Below are positions 32,044 to 40,507 of a DNA stretch of 64,000 nt, one piece after another. This DNA comes from Streptomyces collinus (GTDB lineage Bacteria; Actinomycetota; Actinomycetes; Streptomycetales; Streptomycetaceae). The stretch is taken from the NCBI RefSeq assembly GCF_031348265.1, contig NZ_CP133771.1:2046001-2110000 (forward strand), given 5' to 3'. The notes below the pieces were generated by a model. That model saw only the letters and a list, made by a program, of their open reading frames with translations. It was not told the origin of the DNA and searched no databases. Made by a program: the position numbers and the translations under genes. How positions within the stretch are numbered: the first letter of the stretch is position 1; every line of letters starts with the position of its first letter.

Positions 32044-33873
32044 TTGCCGAGCAAGTCGTCCGCGCGTCTCGCCGCGCTCACCGTCGCCGCCGCGTGCTCC
32101 GCGGCATCCACGATCGTCCTCACCAGCCCCGCGCACGCGGAGTCGGTGCGCATCCACGACATCCAGGGCAGCACCCGGATATCCCCTTACGCAGGCAAGC
32201 AGGTCACGGACGTGGCCGGAATCGTCACCGGCATCCGGACCTACGGCTCGTCCCGCGGCTTCTGGATCCAAGACCCGAACGCGGACGCCGACCCGGCGAC
32301 CAGCGAGGGCGTCTTCGTCTTCACCAGCTCCGCGCCGAAGGGGGTCGCCGTAGGTGACGCCGTCACGGTCAGCGGCACCGTCACGGAGTACGTCCCCGGC
32401 GGAGCGACCTCCGGCAACCAGTCGGTGACGGAGATCACCAAGCCGACGACCACGGTCGTCTCCAGCGGCAACACGCTTCCCGCCGCCACGGCGATCACCT
32501 CCCGCTCGGTCCCCGCCGCCTACGCACCCGCCGGCGACACCGCCGCGGGCGGCTCGGTCAACGCGCTCCCCCTGAAGCCCTCGAAGTACGCCCTGGACCA
32601 CTACGAGGCGCTGGAGGGCATGTCCGTCCGGGTCACCGACACCCGCGTCGTCGGCGCCACCGACCCGTACACCGAGCTGTGGGTGACGGTGAAGCCGCAC
32701 GAGAACCGCAACCGCCACGGCGGCACGGTCTACGGCGCCTACGACGACCAGAACTCGGGCCGCCTCCAGATCCAGTCCCTCGGCGCGACGGCGGACTTCC
32801 CGAAGGCGAATGTGGGCGACACCCTCACGGGCAGCACCGCGGGCCCCCTGGACTACAACCAGTTCGGCGGCTACACCCTGGTCGCGAGCGAACTGGGCAC
32901 GCTGAAGAGCGCGGGCCTGGAGCGGGAGACGACCCGGAAGCAGCGCTCCTCCGAACTGGCGGTCGCCACCTACAACGTCGAGAACCTCGACCCGTCCGAC
33001 GGCACGTTCGCCGCCCACGCCGCGGCGATCGTGAACAACCTGAAGTCGCCTGACATCGTGTCCCTGGAGGAGATCCAGGACAACAACGGCGCGAAGAACG
33101 ACGGCACGGTCGCCGCCGACCAGACGCTGACCAAGCTGGTCGACGCGATCGTCGCGGCCGGCGGCCCGAAGTACGACTGGCGCGCGATCGACCCGGCCGA
33201 CGGCAGCGACGGCGGCGAGCCGGGCGGCAACATCCGCCAGGCGTTCCTGTTCAACCCGGAGCGGGTCTCCTTCGCGGACCGTGCGGGCGGCGACGCCACG
33301 ACGGCCACCGACGTGACGAAGATCCGCGGCAAGGCGCACCTGACACTCAGCCCGGGCCGTATCGCCCCCGCCGACGAGGCCTGGAAGAACAGCCGCAAGC
33401 CGCTGGCCGGCGAGTTCGTCTTCCGTGGCCGCTCGGTGTTCGTGATCGCCAACCACTTCAACTCCAAGGGCGGCGACCAGGGTCTGACCGCCCAGTACCA
33501 GCCGCCGTCGCGCAGCTCCGAGACGCAGCGCCACCAGCAGGCCACCCTGGTGAACGCCTTCGTCAAGGACATCCTCGACACCCAGAAGAACGCGGACGTC
33601 ATCACGCTGGGCGACATCAACGACTTCGAGTTCTCGCAGACCACGAAGCTCCTGGAGGGCCGCGGCGAGCTGTGGTCGGCGATCAAGTCGCTCCCGCGCA
33701 GCGAGCGTTACTCGTACGTCTACCAGGGCAACAGCCAGGTCCTCGACCAGATCCTGATCAGCCCGTCGATCCGCCGCGACTGCGACTTCGAGTACGACAG
33801 CGTGCACGTCAACGCGGAGTTCCACGACCAGATCAGCGACCACGACCCGCAGATCCTGCGGTTCCGCCCGTAA
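32044..33873 (+). CDS. Secreted endonuclease/exonuclease/phosphatase family nuclease
   Basis: A 609-residue exported protein. TTG at 32044 is chosen because GGAGGG lies 7 bases upstream and it opens directly into the signal peptide LPSKSSARLAALTVAAACSA ending at AHA. An N-terminal OB-fold nuclease-associated domain (IHDIQGSTRISPYAGKQVTDVAGIV) is followed from about residue 300 by an EEP domain. Catalytic residues are in VATYNVENL, VSLEEIQD, VIANHFNSKGG, GDINDFE and ISDHDPQ. Extracellular nucleases of this type degrade DNA for phosphate and carbon, a theme shared with the PhoX gene nearby. A 14-bp hairpin terminates it. Confidence 0.9.
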   Translation: MPSKSSARLAALTVAAACSAASTIVLTSPAHAESVRIHDIQGSTRISPYAGKQVTDVAGIVTGIRTYGSSRGFWIQDPNADADPATSEGVFVFTSSAPKGVAVGDAVTVSGTVTEYVPGGATSGNQSVTEITKPTTTVVSSGNTLPAATAITSRSVPAAYAPAGDTAAGGSVNALPLKPSKYALDHYEALEGMSVRVTDTRVVGATDPYTELWVTVKPHENRNRHGGTVYGAYDDQNSGRLQIQSLGATADFPKANVGDTLTGSTAGPLDYNQFGGYTLVASELGTLKSAGLERETTRKQRSSELAVATYNVENLDPSDGTFAAHAAAIVNNLKSPDIVSLEEIQDNNGAKNDGTVAADQTLTKLVDAIVAAGGPKYDWRAIDPADGSDGGEPGGNIRQAFLFNPERVSFADRAGGDATTATDVTKIRGKAHLTLSPGRIAPADEAWKNSRKPLAGEFVFRGRSVFVIANHFNSKGGDQGLTAQYQPPSRSSETQRHQQATLVNAFVKDILDTQKNADVITLGDINDFEFSQTTKLLEGRGELWSAIKSLPRSERYSYVYQGNSQVLDQILISPSIRRDCDFEYDSVHVNAEFHDQISDHDPQILRFRP

Positions 33874-33879
33874 GCGGCC

Positions 33880-33912
33880 GGGGCCGGCCGGACCTTGCGT
33901 CCGGCCGGCCCC
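33880..33912. terminator. Bidirectional hairpin terminator
   Basis: GGGGCCGGCCGGAC (33880-33893) and GTCCGGCCGGCCCC (33899-33912) form a perfect 14-bp stem with a 5-base loop, between the convergent nuclease and ABM-like genes. Confidence 0.8.
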
Positions 33913-33930
33913 ACGGTCCCTTACTCCCCC

Positions 33931-34617
33931 TCACCCGGGGTGCAGCCCCAGAGCGTGCACGTACCGGCTGCCGGTGGCCCCCGACATCCCCGGGTACGTC
34001 CGCACCCGCTCCCACGCGTCGGTCTGCGGTGCGGCCAGCGCCCGGTCGTACGCCTCGGCGCTCTCCCACTCGGCGTAGTTCAGCACGTGCCCGCCGTCCG
34101 CGCTCATGTGGAAGTGAGCGGACAGCAACCCCACATGCCCCTCAGGGTCGTCCTCGACGGCCTTCAGCACCAGGTCGGCCCACTCCTCGCGGCGCCCCTC
34201 GGCTCCCGCCTCGAAATCGACCCGCACGGTGACGACGAGCCCGGGGACCCGCGTGTCCCCCACGGCCCGCTCCCGGCTGCGGTACCGCCGGTAGCGCGTG
34301 AGTTCGACCCGCTCGATCCCCGGCACGGCGGTGTCGATCTCGTCGACGCGCTCCTGCCGGTGGACCTTCACGAACGCGTCGAAGGCCTGCCCGCTGCTCC
34401 ACTGCGAGTAGTGCATCAGCGTGGATCCGTCCTGCCCGGCGTACACGTGGTAGCCCAGCAGTTCGGCGGTCGGCCAGGGCCGCCCCTCCCACGTCCGCCC
34501 GATCGCCTCCACGGCCTGCCGCTGCCGCTCGGGGGTTCCCAGGCGCCAGGTGCTGAAGAAGGGAGCACCGATCCGGGGGTCGGTGGGGTCGGGGTGCTGT
34601 TCGGTCCGACGGCTCAT
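33931..34617 (-). CDS. Antibiotic biosynthesis monooxygenase (ABM)-like two-domain protein
   Basis: A 228-residue protein made of two ferredoxin-like halves. The first contains TAELLGYHVYAGQDGSTLMHYSQWSSGQAFDAFVK and the second HVGLLSAHFHMSADGGHVLNYAEWESAEAYDRAL, both of the pattern seen in ABM/EthD-like dimeric alpha-beta barrels. The start at 34617 follows TTGGAG; an upstream Met at 34659 lacks a ribosome site. Members oxidise polyketide or heme-like substrates or act as stress proteins. There is no cluster context, so function stays open. It has no signal peptide. Confidence 0.75.
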   Translation of the reverse strand: MSRRTEQHPDPTDPRIGAPFFSTWRLGTPERQRQAVEAIGRTWEGRPWPTAELLGYHVYAGQDGSTLMHYSQWSSGQAFDAFVKVHRQERVDEIDTAVPGIERVELTRYRRYRSRERAVGDTRVPGLVVTVRVDFEAGAEGRREEWADLVLKAVEDDPEGHVGLLSAHFHMSADGGHVLNYAEWESAEAYDRALAAPQTDAWERVRTYPGMSGATGSRYVHALGLHPG

Positions 34618-34735
34618 GGAACGCTCCAATGGTGGGTGCCGACTGCCTGCACACCCCACTGTTCAACCTCGACCAAACATGAGGTCAAGGGGGTTCGGCA
34701 GCCCGGCACCCCCGGGCGTTCACACGTCCCGCCGC

Positions 34736-35101
34736 TCAGTGATGCCCGTGCACGTGCCTCCACCGCAGCACGCCGACGGCCACCACGCCCGCGGCCGCCC
34801 CGGCCATGAGCACCGGCCGCGGATGGCGCATCCCGGCCTGCACGACCGTCCGTACCGGACCGGGCCCCGCGTGCGCCGCCCGGTCCTGGACGGCCTGCCC
34901 CGCCTGTGCCGCACTGCTGCGCAACTGCACCGTCACCGCTCCGGCCTTGTCCCGGAGATCGGCGGCCCGGGCCAGCGCACGCCCCTTCACATCGGCCTTC
35001 CCGGCCAACTCCTCCACCGTGTTCCCGAGTTCGCTCCGCGTCTGCTCGATCTGCCGCCGCAGCTCGTCGGGCCCCTTGGCCCCACCCGTCGGCTTCGTCA
35101 T
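34736..35101 (-). CDS. DUF3618 domain membrane protein
   Basis: A 121-residue protein. DELRRQIEQTRSELGNTVEELAGKADVKGRA is the DUF3618 helix, followed by an amphipathic Ala/Gln-rich segment and one C-terminal membrane helix (PVLMAGAAAGVVAVGVL). It ends in a His-rich tail (RWRHVHGHH). It overlaps the holin-like gene upstream by 4 bp; this pair is common in Streptomyces, where both proteins are thought to act at the membrane under stress, but no mechanism is known. Confidence 0.82.
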   Translation of the reverse strand: MTKPTGGAKGPDELRRQIEQTRSELGNTVEELAGKADVKGRALARAADLRDKAGAVTVQLRSSAAQAGQAVQDRAAHAGPGPVRTVVQAGMRHPRPVLMAGAAAGVVAVGVLRWRHVHGHH

Positions 35102-35517
35102 CGATGCGCCCTTCCCTTGATCTCCTCGACGTCCGCCTTGACGCTGCCGATGGCCTCCTCAGGCGTGGGGGGCGCGGCCCGTCGCAGCTGCCCCCGCCCG
35201 ACGGCCGCCAGCACGGCCGCGATCACGAACAGCACCCCCGTCACGATCAGCGCGGCGGCCCACACGGGCAGCACCAGCGAGAGCGCGGCGGCACCCGTAC
35301 CGGCCAGCGCGAGGAACCCGGCGTACGCGACGGCTCCCGCCGCCCCGAGCAGCCCGCCGCCCCGCCCCGCCCGCCGCCCCTTCTCGGCCAGCTCTTCCTT
35401 CGCGAGCGCCACTTCCTGCCGCACGAGCCGGGAGGCCTGCTCGGCGGCCTGATTGACGAGCTCGCCCACGGAGTGGTGCTCGTCGTGCACGACCCGATGA
35501 TCCATGGTTCCGGTCAC
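35098..35517 (-). CDS. Phage holin family (actinobacterial holin-X-like) membrane protein
   Basis: A 139-residue protein with an N-terminal helix SVGELVNQAAEQASRLVRQEVALAKEEL, two membrane helices (GAVAYAGFLALAGTGAAALSLVL and AALIVTGVLFVIAAVLAAV), and a charged C-terminal tail. It belongs to the putative actinobacterial holin-X family; despite the name there is no lytic cassette nearby. GTG at 35517 is chosen since AGGAGG lies 9 bases before it; ATG at 35505 is too far. It heads a two-gene unit with the DUF3618 gene. Confidence 0.8.
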   Translation of the reverse strand: MTGTMDHRVVHDEHHSVGELVNQAAEQASRLVRQEVALAKEELAEKGRRAGRGGGLLGAAGAVAYAGFLALAGTGAAALSLVLPVWAAALIVTGVLFVIAAVLAAVGRGQLRRAAPPTPEEAIGSVKADVEEIKGRAHR

Positions 35518-35695
35518 GGTGTTCCGCCTCCTCTCGAAGTAGGAACCCCCGAGTACCCGCCCGCACACCGGCTACGCCGTGCGGGACGGCGGGGCCCGGT
35601 GGTCGGCCGCTCCACCGGACTCCGTAGCAACACTTAACGACATCGGGTAGAGGAATTAAGTGGAGCTACACAGATGTCAGGCCGACACTACCTTC

Positions 35696-36580
35696 ATGAC
35701 CACACCCTTCGGCCGCACCCTCTGCGCGATGATCACCCCGTTCACCGCCTCCGGAACCCTCGACCTCGACGGCGCCCAGCTCCTCGCCGCCCACCTGGTC
35801 GGCCACGGCTGCGACGGCCTCGTCCTGTCCGGCACGACGGGCGAGTCCCCCACCACCACGGACGCCGAGAAGTCGGCCCTCATCGCAGCCGTCCGCGAGG
35901 CCGTGGGCGGCCGGGCACGGATCGTCGCGGGCATCGGCACCCCCGACACCCGCCACACCACCGAACTGGCCCGAGAGGCGGAAAAGGCGGGCGCGGACGG
36001 CCTGTTGGTGGTGTCGCCGTACTACAGCCGCCCCCCGCAGGACGCGATCGAGGCCCACTTCCGTGAGGTCGCGGACGCCACCGGGCTCCCCCTCATGGTC
36101 TACGACGTCCCGGCCCGCACCGGCACGCGCATCGCCCCGGAGACGATTCTGCGTCTCGCCGACCACCCCGGCATCGTCGCGGTCAAGGACTGCTCGAACG
36201 ACTTCCTGGCTGCCCAGAAGGTGCTGGCCCGCACGGACCTGGCGTACTACGCGGGCTGCGACGAGCACAACCTCGCGCTGTACGCCGTAGGCGGCTCCGG
36301 CTACGTCAGCACGGTCGCCAACGTGGTCCCGGAGCGGCTGCGAGCCGTCCTGGACGCGTTCGACGCGGGCGACACCGCCCGGGCGGCCCGCCTCCAGCAG
36401 CGGGCCACCCCGCTGATCGAGGCGGTCATGTCGGCGGACCTGCCGGGCACCGTCACGGTCAAGGCGCTCCTGAACGCCCTGGCCCTCCCCGCAGGCCCGG
36501 TCCGCGCGCCGCTCCGGGCCGCCGACCCGGCCACGGCCGACACCCTGCTGTCGCTCCACGCGGACCTCTCCGAGGCCTGA
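35696..36580 (+). CDS. dapA: 4-hydroxy-tetrahydrodipicolinate synthase
   Basis: A 294-residue enzyme, normal length. Catalytic residues are in place: Thr47-Thr48 in SGTTGES, Tyr136 in MVYDVPARTG with Arg141, and Schiff-base Lys164 in IVAVKDCSND. It condenses pyruvate with aspartate semialdehyde, the first committed step of lysine and diaminopimelate synthesis. ATG at 35696 is used as it matches family N-termini (MTTPFGRTL); GTG at 35660 has a better ribosome site (AGAGGA) and would add 12 residues. dapD, for a later step, lies nearby on the other strand. Confidence 0.92.
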   Translation: MTTPFGRTLCAMITPFTASGTLDLDGAQLLAAHLVGHGCDGLVLSGTTGESPTTTDAEKSALIAAVREAVGGRARIVAGIGTPDTRHTTELAREAEKAGADGLLVVSPYYSRPPQDAIEAHFREVADATGLPLMVYDVPARTGTRIAPETILRLADHPGIVAVKDCSNDFLAAQKVLARTDLAYYAGCDEHNLALYAVGGSGYVSTVANVVPERLRAVLDAFDAGDTARAARLQQRATPLIEAVMSADLPGTVTVKALLNALALPAGPVRAPLRAADPATADTLLSLHADLSEA

Positions 36581-36638
36581 TCACCACTTCCGGCTCCGGC
36601 GCGGCGACTCCGTGCCGGTGACGTCGTAGAACTTCTCA

Positions 36639-36710
36639 CCGGCAACGAGAAGACGGGACGGCCCGCACCGCAGTCACCTGCGGTGCGGGCCGTCCCGTCT
36701 TCTCTGCCGG
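36639..36710. terminator. Very long bidirectional hairpin after dapA
   Basis: A 27-bp perfect stem (36647-36673 with 36678-36704) with loop TCAC is extended, past a 2-base bulge, by CCGGCA/TGCCGG (36639-36644 with 36705-36710). That is 33 paired positions in 72 bases, between the convergent dapA and small secreted-protein genes. Confidence 0.85.
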
Positions 36711-36711
36711 T

Positions 36712-36942
36712 TCAGTTCCAGGCGTACCCGTCACCGAAGAGCAGCGTGTGCTCCAGCACGTCCTCCGCGGGGTCGTCGACCTGACCGACGTTGACGTTGA
36801 TCAGACCGACCCGGTGGCCGTTGTGGGAGTCCGTGTTGGTCTCGTCGGCGTGCGCGGCGCCCGCCGGCAGCCAGCACACCGCCAGCGTCGCGGCCACCCC
36901 GGCCACCCTGCGCGCGGCGGTCCGCCCCCGCTCGTTCCTCAT
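36712..36942 (-). CDS. Small secreted protein of unknown function
   Basis: A 76-residue preprotein: MRNERGRTAARRVAGVAATLAVCWLPAGAAHA is a clear signal peptide, leaving a mature peptide of about 44 residues (DETNTDSHNGHRVGLINVNVGQVDDPAEDVLEH...). The GLINVNVG segment is hydrophobic and beta-prone. No cysteines remain in the mature part, so it is not a chaplin of the disulfide type. It may be a surface or signalling peptide, but no family is recognised. The stop lies one base beyond the long hairpin terminator. Confidence 0.65.
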   Translation of the reverse strand: MRNERGRTAARRVAGVAATLAVCWLPAGAAHADETNTDSHNGHRVGLINVNVGQVDDPAEDVLEHTLLFGDGYAWN

Positions 36943-37114
36943 GTCCCGGTCCTCGTTTCGTCGGTTCGGCGTCTGATCGGACACTGCGTCCACCCGTTCA
37001 TCTGCCAAAACCACCACGAGGTCACGCCGGGTCATCCGTACGGGACACACGGGCCGTGACGCACGGGACGCACAGGCCGTGACGTGCGGACCGTACGGGC
37101 CCGGCGCGGGACCG

Positions 37115-38104
37115 TCAGTTGTGGCTGTGGAGGATCTCGTTCAGCCCGCCCCACACCGCGTTGTTCGGCCGGGCCTCGACCGTGCCGCTGACCGAGTTGC
37201 GGCGGAAGAGGATGTTGGAGGCGCCGGACAGCTCGCGTGCCTTGATGATCTGCCCGTCGGGCATGGTGACACGGGTGCCGGCGGTGACGTAGAGGCCGGC
37301 CTCGACGACGCACTCGTCGCCCAGGGCGATGCCGACGCCCGCCTCGGCGCCGATCAGGCAGCGCTCGCCGACGGAGATGATGACGTTGCCGCCGCCGGAG
37401 AGGGTGCCCATCGTGGAGGCGCCGCCGCCGATGTCCGAGCCGTCGCCGATCACGACACCGGCGGAGATGCGGCCCTCGACCATCGAGGTGCCGAGCGTGC
37501 CGGCGTTGAAGTTGACGAAGCCCTCGTGCATGACGGTGGTGCCCTCGGCGAGGTGGGCGCCGAGGCGGACCCGGTCGGCGTCGGCGATCCGGACGCCCTT
37601 GGGAGCCACGTAGTCCGTCATGCGCGGGAACTTGTCCACGGAGGTCACCTGGAGGTGCAGGCCCTCGGCGCGGGCGTTGAGCCGCACCTTCTCCAGGTCG
37701 TCGACGGCGACCGGGCCGAGCGAGGTCCAGGCGACGTTGGCGAGGAAGCCGAAGATGCCGTCCAGGCTCTGGCCGTGCGGCTTGACCAGGCGGTGGGAGA
37801 GCAGGTGCAGGCGCAGGTAGGCGTCGTGCGCGTCGATCGGCTTCTCGTCGAGCGAGGCGATGACCGTGCGGACCGCGACCACCTCGACGCCCCGGCGGGC
37901 GTCCGGGCCGATCGCCGCGGTCGCGCCACCGCCGAGCAGCTCCGCGGCACGCTCGGCGGACAGCCGCTCGGTGCCGGACGGGCCGGGCTGGTCGGCCAGC
38001 TCGGGCGCGGGGAACCAGGTGTCGAGAACGGTGCCGTCGGCGGCGATCGTGGCGAGGCCGGCGGCCACGGCGCCGGTGGTGCGAGGAGCAGTCGTGTCGG
38101 TCAT
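37115..38104 (-). CDS. dapD: Tetrahydrodipicolinate N-succinyltransferase
   Basis: A 329-residue protein of the actinobacterial DapD type: an N-terminal domain, then a left-handed beta-helix of hexapeptide repeats ([56 protein letters not shown]). It ends with a short C-terminal domain ([29 protein letters not shown]). It transfers succinyl from succinyl-CoA to tetrahydrodipicolinate in the diaminopimelate/lysine pathway, downstream of dapA, which is encoded nearby. It forms a single-gene unit. Confidence 0.93.
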   Translation of the reverse strand: MTDTTAPRTTGAVAAGLATIAADGTVLDTWFPAPELADQPGPSGTERLSAERAAELLGGGATAAIGPDARRGVEVVAVRTVIASLDEKPIDAHDAYLRLHLLSHRLVKPHGQSLDGIFGFLANVAWTSLGPVAVDDLEKVRLNARAEGLHLQVTSVDKFPRMTDYVAPKGVRIADADRVRLGAHLAEGTTVMHEGFVNFNAGTLGTSMVEGRISAGVVIGDGSDIGGGASTMGTLSGGGNVIISVGERCLIGAEAGVGIALGDECVVEAGLYVTAGTRVTMPDGQIIKARELSGASNILFRRNSVSGTVEARPNNAVWGGLNEILHSHN

Positions 38105-38566
38105 GAGGGCAACCTAACCGGCGGACGCCGATGGATGCGAACCCGTGCGGGGCCGTCTCACGGGACGGGCGGTATCCACTCCCCCATGACGCCCCTCAGC
38201 AGCACGGACACCCGCGTACGGACGACTCCCTACGAACGCTCCCCCGAACGCGCCGCGCCCGTCCAACTGCCCGGCCGGACCGCTCCCCGACCCGGCTGCA
38301 CCGCCTCGGCCGGGCCGATCCGCGCGCTCCGCCCGGCGGGCCGGACCGACGCACCGGGCCAGGGCCTCGGCCGCCGCCATCGCCGGCCAGGACCGGCCAT
38401 ACAGGCCCCGCGGACAGCGTCCTCATGACACCCGCCGGACAGATCCCGTCCCACGGACGCTTCTCCCCACCGCCCCGCCCAGGACGACTCCCTGACAGAC
38501 GCCCCGCCGCGCAGACCCCGGCCAGGGAGCCCCGTCCCGCACGCCCGCTCGCTGAAGCCCCCGGCA
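38105..38566. other. Gap between dapD and the TetR gene; no convincing gene
   Basis: These 462 bases are very Pro/Arg/Ala rich in every frame. A plus-strand reading frame at 38187-38428 (80 codons, starting MTPLSSTDTRVRTTPYERSP) is open but low in complexity and has no ribosome site, so I do not call it. The dapD promoter should lie at the left side. Confidence 0.5.
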
Positions 38567-39115
38567 TCACCCAGCCGCCCCCGCGAGCACCCGCGCCAGC
38601 ACCTCCCGTGCGTACCCCTCGTCGTACGGCACGCCCGTCAGCAGCACCTGCAGGCAGATGCCGTCGACGACCGCCACCAGCGCCCGTGCGGTGACGGGAT
38701 CCGTACGCGGGGACAGCAAGTCGGCTACCCCCTCGGCCCACTCCGCGGCGACGGGTCGCAGGGCGGGCCGGCGCAGGGCGGCCAGGTACAGCTCGTACTC
38801 CAGCTCCACACCCGTACGGTCACCGGAGAGCCACTCCCCGATCCATCCGGCGAGTTCGGCGGCCAGATCGGTCCGGGGGTCCTCCAGACCGCCGCACGAG
38901 GCGACCATCTTGGCGAAACCCTCGTTGGTCTGCCGCAGCGCGGCGACCATCAGCTCGTCGAGGGTCCGGAAGTGGTACGTCGTGGAGCCGAGCGGCACGT
39001 CCGCCTCGGCGGCGACGCTGCGGTGGCTCAGTCCGGCGATGCCCTTGGAGCCGACGACCCGGATCGCCGCGTCGATGATCCGCTGCCGCCGCTCGGGGTC
39101 GTGGCGCCGGGGCAT
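38567..39115 (-). CDS. TetR family regulator of the SMR gene
   Basis: A 182-residue protein with HTH GIAGLSHRSVAAEADVPLGSTTYHFRTLDELMVAAL, the usual TetR recognition helix region, and a TetR_C-type helical effector domain. Its ATG shares one base with the stop of the SMR transporter gene (TGATG), so the two are translationally coupled. The palindrome at 39436-39451 before the transporter is the likely operator, with a transporter substrate as inducer. Confidence 0.87.
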   Translation of the reverse strand: MPRRHDPERRQRIIDAAIRVVGSKGIAGLSHRSVAAEADVPLGSTTYHFRTLDELMVAALRQTNEGFAKMVASCGGLEDPRTDLAAELAGWIGEWLSGDRTGVELEYELYLAALRRPALRPVAAEWAEGVADLLSPRTDPVTARALVAVVDGICLQVLLTGVPYDEGYAREVLARVLAGAAG

Positions 39116-39435
39116 CAGTGCGCACCTCCCAGGTTCAGCACCACGACCCCGACGATGATCAGCGCGATCCCGGCGGCCTTGGCGACGGTCATGCCCTCAC
39201 CCATGAAGACGATCCCGATGGTGGCGATGGCGGCGGTGCCGACCCCGGCCCAGATCGCGTAGGCCGTGCCGACCGACACGGTCTTCAGGGTCTGCGCGAG
39301 CAGCCCGAAGGAGAGGACGTAGCCGACGAGCGTGAGCAGCGACGGCCCGAGCCTGCTGAACCCGTCGCTGTACTTCATGGCGGTGGTCGCGCCCACTTCG
39401 GCGGCTATGGCCCCGCCCAGCAGCAGATAACCCAT
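39115..39435 (-). CDS. Small multidrug resistance (SMR) family transporter
   Basis: A 106-residue protein of four membrane helices. The essential proton/substrate glutamate is Glu13 in GGAIAAEVGATT, and helix 3-4 signatures TAYAIWAGVGTA and GIALIIVGVVVLNL are typical of EmrE/QacE/SugE. It would form an antiparallel dimer exporting cationic compounds or guanidinium; which subtype is unclear. The first gene of a two-gene unit with the TetR gene. A -10-like TACGCT ends 7 bases before the ATG, so the mRNA may be leaderless. Confidence 0.9.
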   Translation of the reverse strand: MGYLLLGGAIAAEVGATTAMKYSDGFSRLGPSLLTLVGYVLSFGLLAQTLKTVSVGTAYAIWAGVGTAAIATIGIVFMGEGMTVAKAAGIALIIVGVVVLNLGGAH

Positions 39436-39451
39436 GTGTACGAGCGTACAC
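39436..39451. promoter_or_regulatory. TetR-type operator before the SMR gene
   Basis: GTGTACG-AG-CGTACAC is a perfect inverted repeat abutting the SMR start codon. The same strand holds TACGCT (-10) and, 17 bases further, TGTACA (-35), so a bound repressor would cover the promoter. Further GTACA copies at about 39459-39472 may be a second site. Confidence 0.6.
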
Positions 39452-39616
39452 AACACCTGTACACCTGTACATAACGGCGGCCTGGATATCGGTGAGAAAC
39501 CGCTCTCACCAAATGCGCCACAGGCGCCCCACCAGTCCACTACGGTGTCCACCGATCACACACCGGGCCACCACAACTGCGCCGCCGTCAAGGGTGCCCC
39601 GCCGGAGGAACAGCGC

Positions 39617-40450
39617 ATGTCAGAACAGAAGTCCCGGCCGCCGCAGGACCGCCCCTGGGAGAGCGGCTGGGCCCCGGACACCACCCGGGCACCGGGCACG
39701 CGACGGCTCTGGCTGGCGGGCGCGCTGGCCCTGGCCACGATCACCGCGTGCGTCACGGCCGTCACCGTGATGGACCAGGAGTCCGGCGAGCAGGAGAACC
39801 GGGCGGCGGAGCCGACCACCCTCAGCAGCTCGGCCCCGGGCGGCCTGATCTCCTTCGCGACCCCGTCCGAGGGCGGCGCCGAGAAGGCCGGCGCGGACCG
39901 CCCCGGCCCGTCCCCCACCCCCACCAGCAGCGCTCCCACCACCTCCCCGAGTCCGAAGCCCACAAAGAAGGCCCCGAAGCCGCCGAAGACGTCCCCTTCC
40001 CCGACGAAGAGCCCGAAGCCCCCGTCCTCCCACGGCATATCCATACGCTCGGTCAACTTCTCCGACCGCTACTGGCGGGTGCGCGACGGCTATGTGCGCC
40101 TCGACCGGATCGGATCGGGCCCCGAGCAGCGCGAGGACGCCACCTTCCAGCGCGTCGCCGGCCTCTCCGACTCCTCCTGCTACTCCTTCACCACCGCGGA
40201 CGGCCGCTACCTCCGCCACCGCAGCTTCGTCCTGGTCGCGAACAGCAACGACGGATCGTCCCTCTTCCGCCAGGACGCCACGTTCTGCCCCCGCGTCTGG
40301 CCCCGCTCGGGAACGCTCACTCTGGAGTCGGTCAACTACCCGGGCCGCTTCCTGCGCCACCGCAACTTCCAGCTCCGCCTGGACCCCTTCGAGAACAGTC
40401 ACCAGTACTACGGGGACGCGTCGTTCCAGATCGTGTCCGGGCTGGACTGA
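39617..40450 (+). CDS. Membrane-anchored AbfB (CBM42)-domain protein
   Basis: A 277-residue protein: a cytoplasmic N-terminus of about 30 residues, one membrane helix (LWLAGALALATITACVTAVTV), a Pro/Ser/Thr/Lys linker (residues about 95-140), then a C-terminal beta-trefoil AbfB domain with repeated YWRVRDG, YLRHRSF and FLRHRNF motifs. AbfB domains bind arabinofuranose side chains. No catalytic domain is attached, so it may hold the cell on arabinoxylan or arabinan or bind the cell's own glycan. GGAGGAA lies 6 bases before the ATG. A perfect palindromic terminator follows. Confidence 0.85.
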   Translation: MSEQKSRPPQDRPWESGWAPDTTRAPGTRRLWLAGALALATITACVTAVTVMDQESGEQENRAAEPTTLSSSAPGGLISFATPSEGGAEKAGADRPGPSPTPTSSAPTTSPSPKPTKKAPKPPKTSPSPTKSPKPPSSHGISIRSVNFSDRYWRVRDGYVRLDRIGSGPEQREDATFQRVAGLSDSSCYSFTTADGRYLRHRSFVLVANSNDGSSLFRQDATFCPRVWPRSGTLTLESVNYPGRFLRHRNFQLRLDPFENSHQYYGDASFQIVSGLD

Positions 40451-40457
40451 GCATGCG

Positions 40458-40491
40458 TGAGGGCGGCACCCCGTACGGGGTGCCGCCCTCA
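40458..40491. terminator. Perfect palindromic bidirectional terminator
   Basis: TGAGGGCGGCACCCC (40458-40472), centre GTAC, and GGGGTGCCGCCCTCA (40477-40491) give a 34-base perfect palindrome between the AbfB gene and the end of the suf operon. Confidence 0.8.
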
Positions 40492-40507
40492 GCCGCTTCA
40501 GCGGATC

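Noticed and set aside
35098..35517. Prophage remnant, suggested by the holin-family protein
   Set aside because: No lysin, integrase, capsid or attachment site nearby; this holin-X/DUF3618 pair is a normal chromosomal feature of Streptomyces.
38187..38428. Possible 80-residue protein in the gap right of dapD
   Set aside because: Low-complexity Pro/Arg/Ala composition, no ribosome site and no recognisable motif; not distinguishable from chance.
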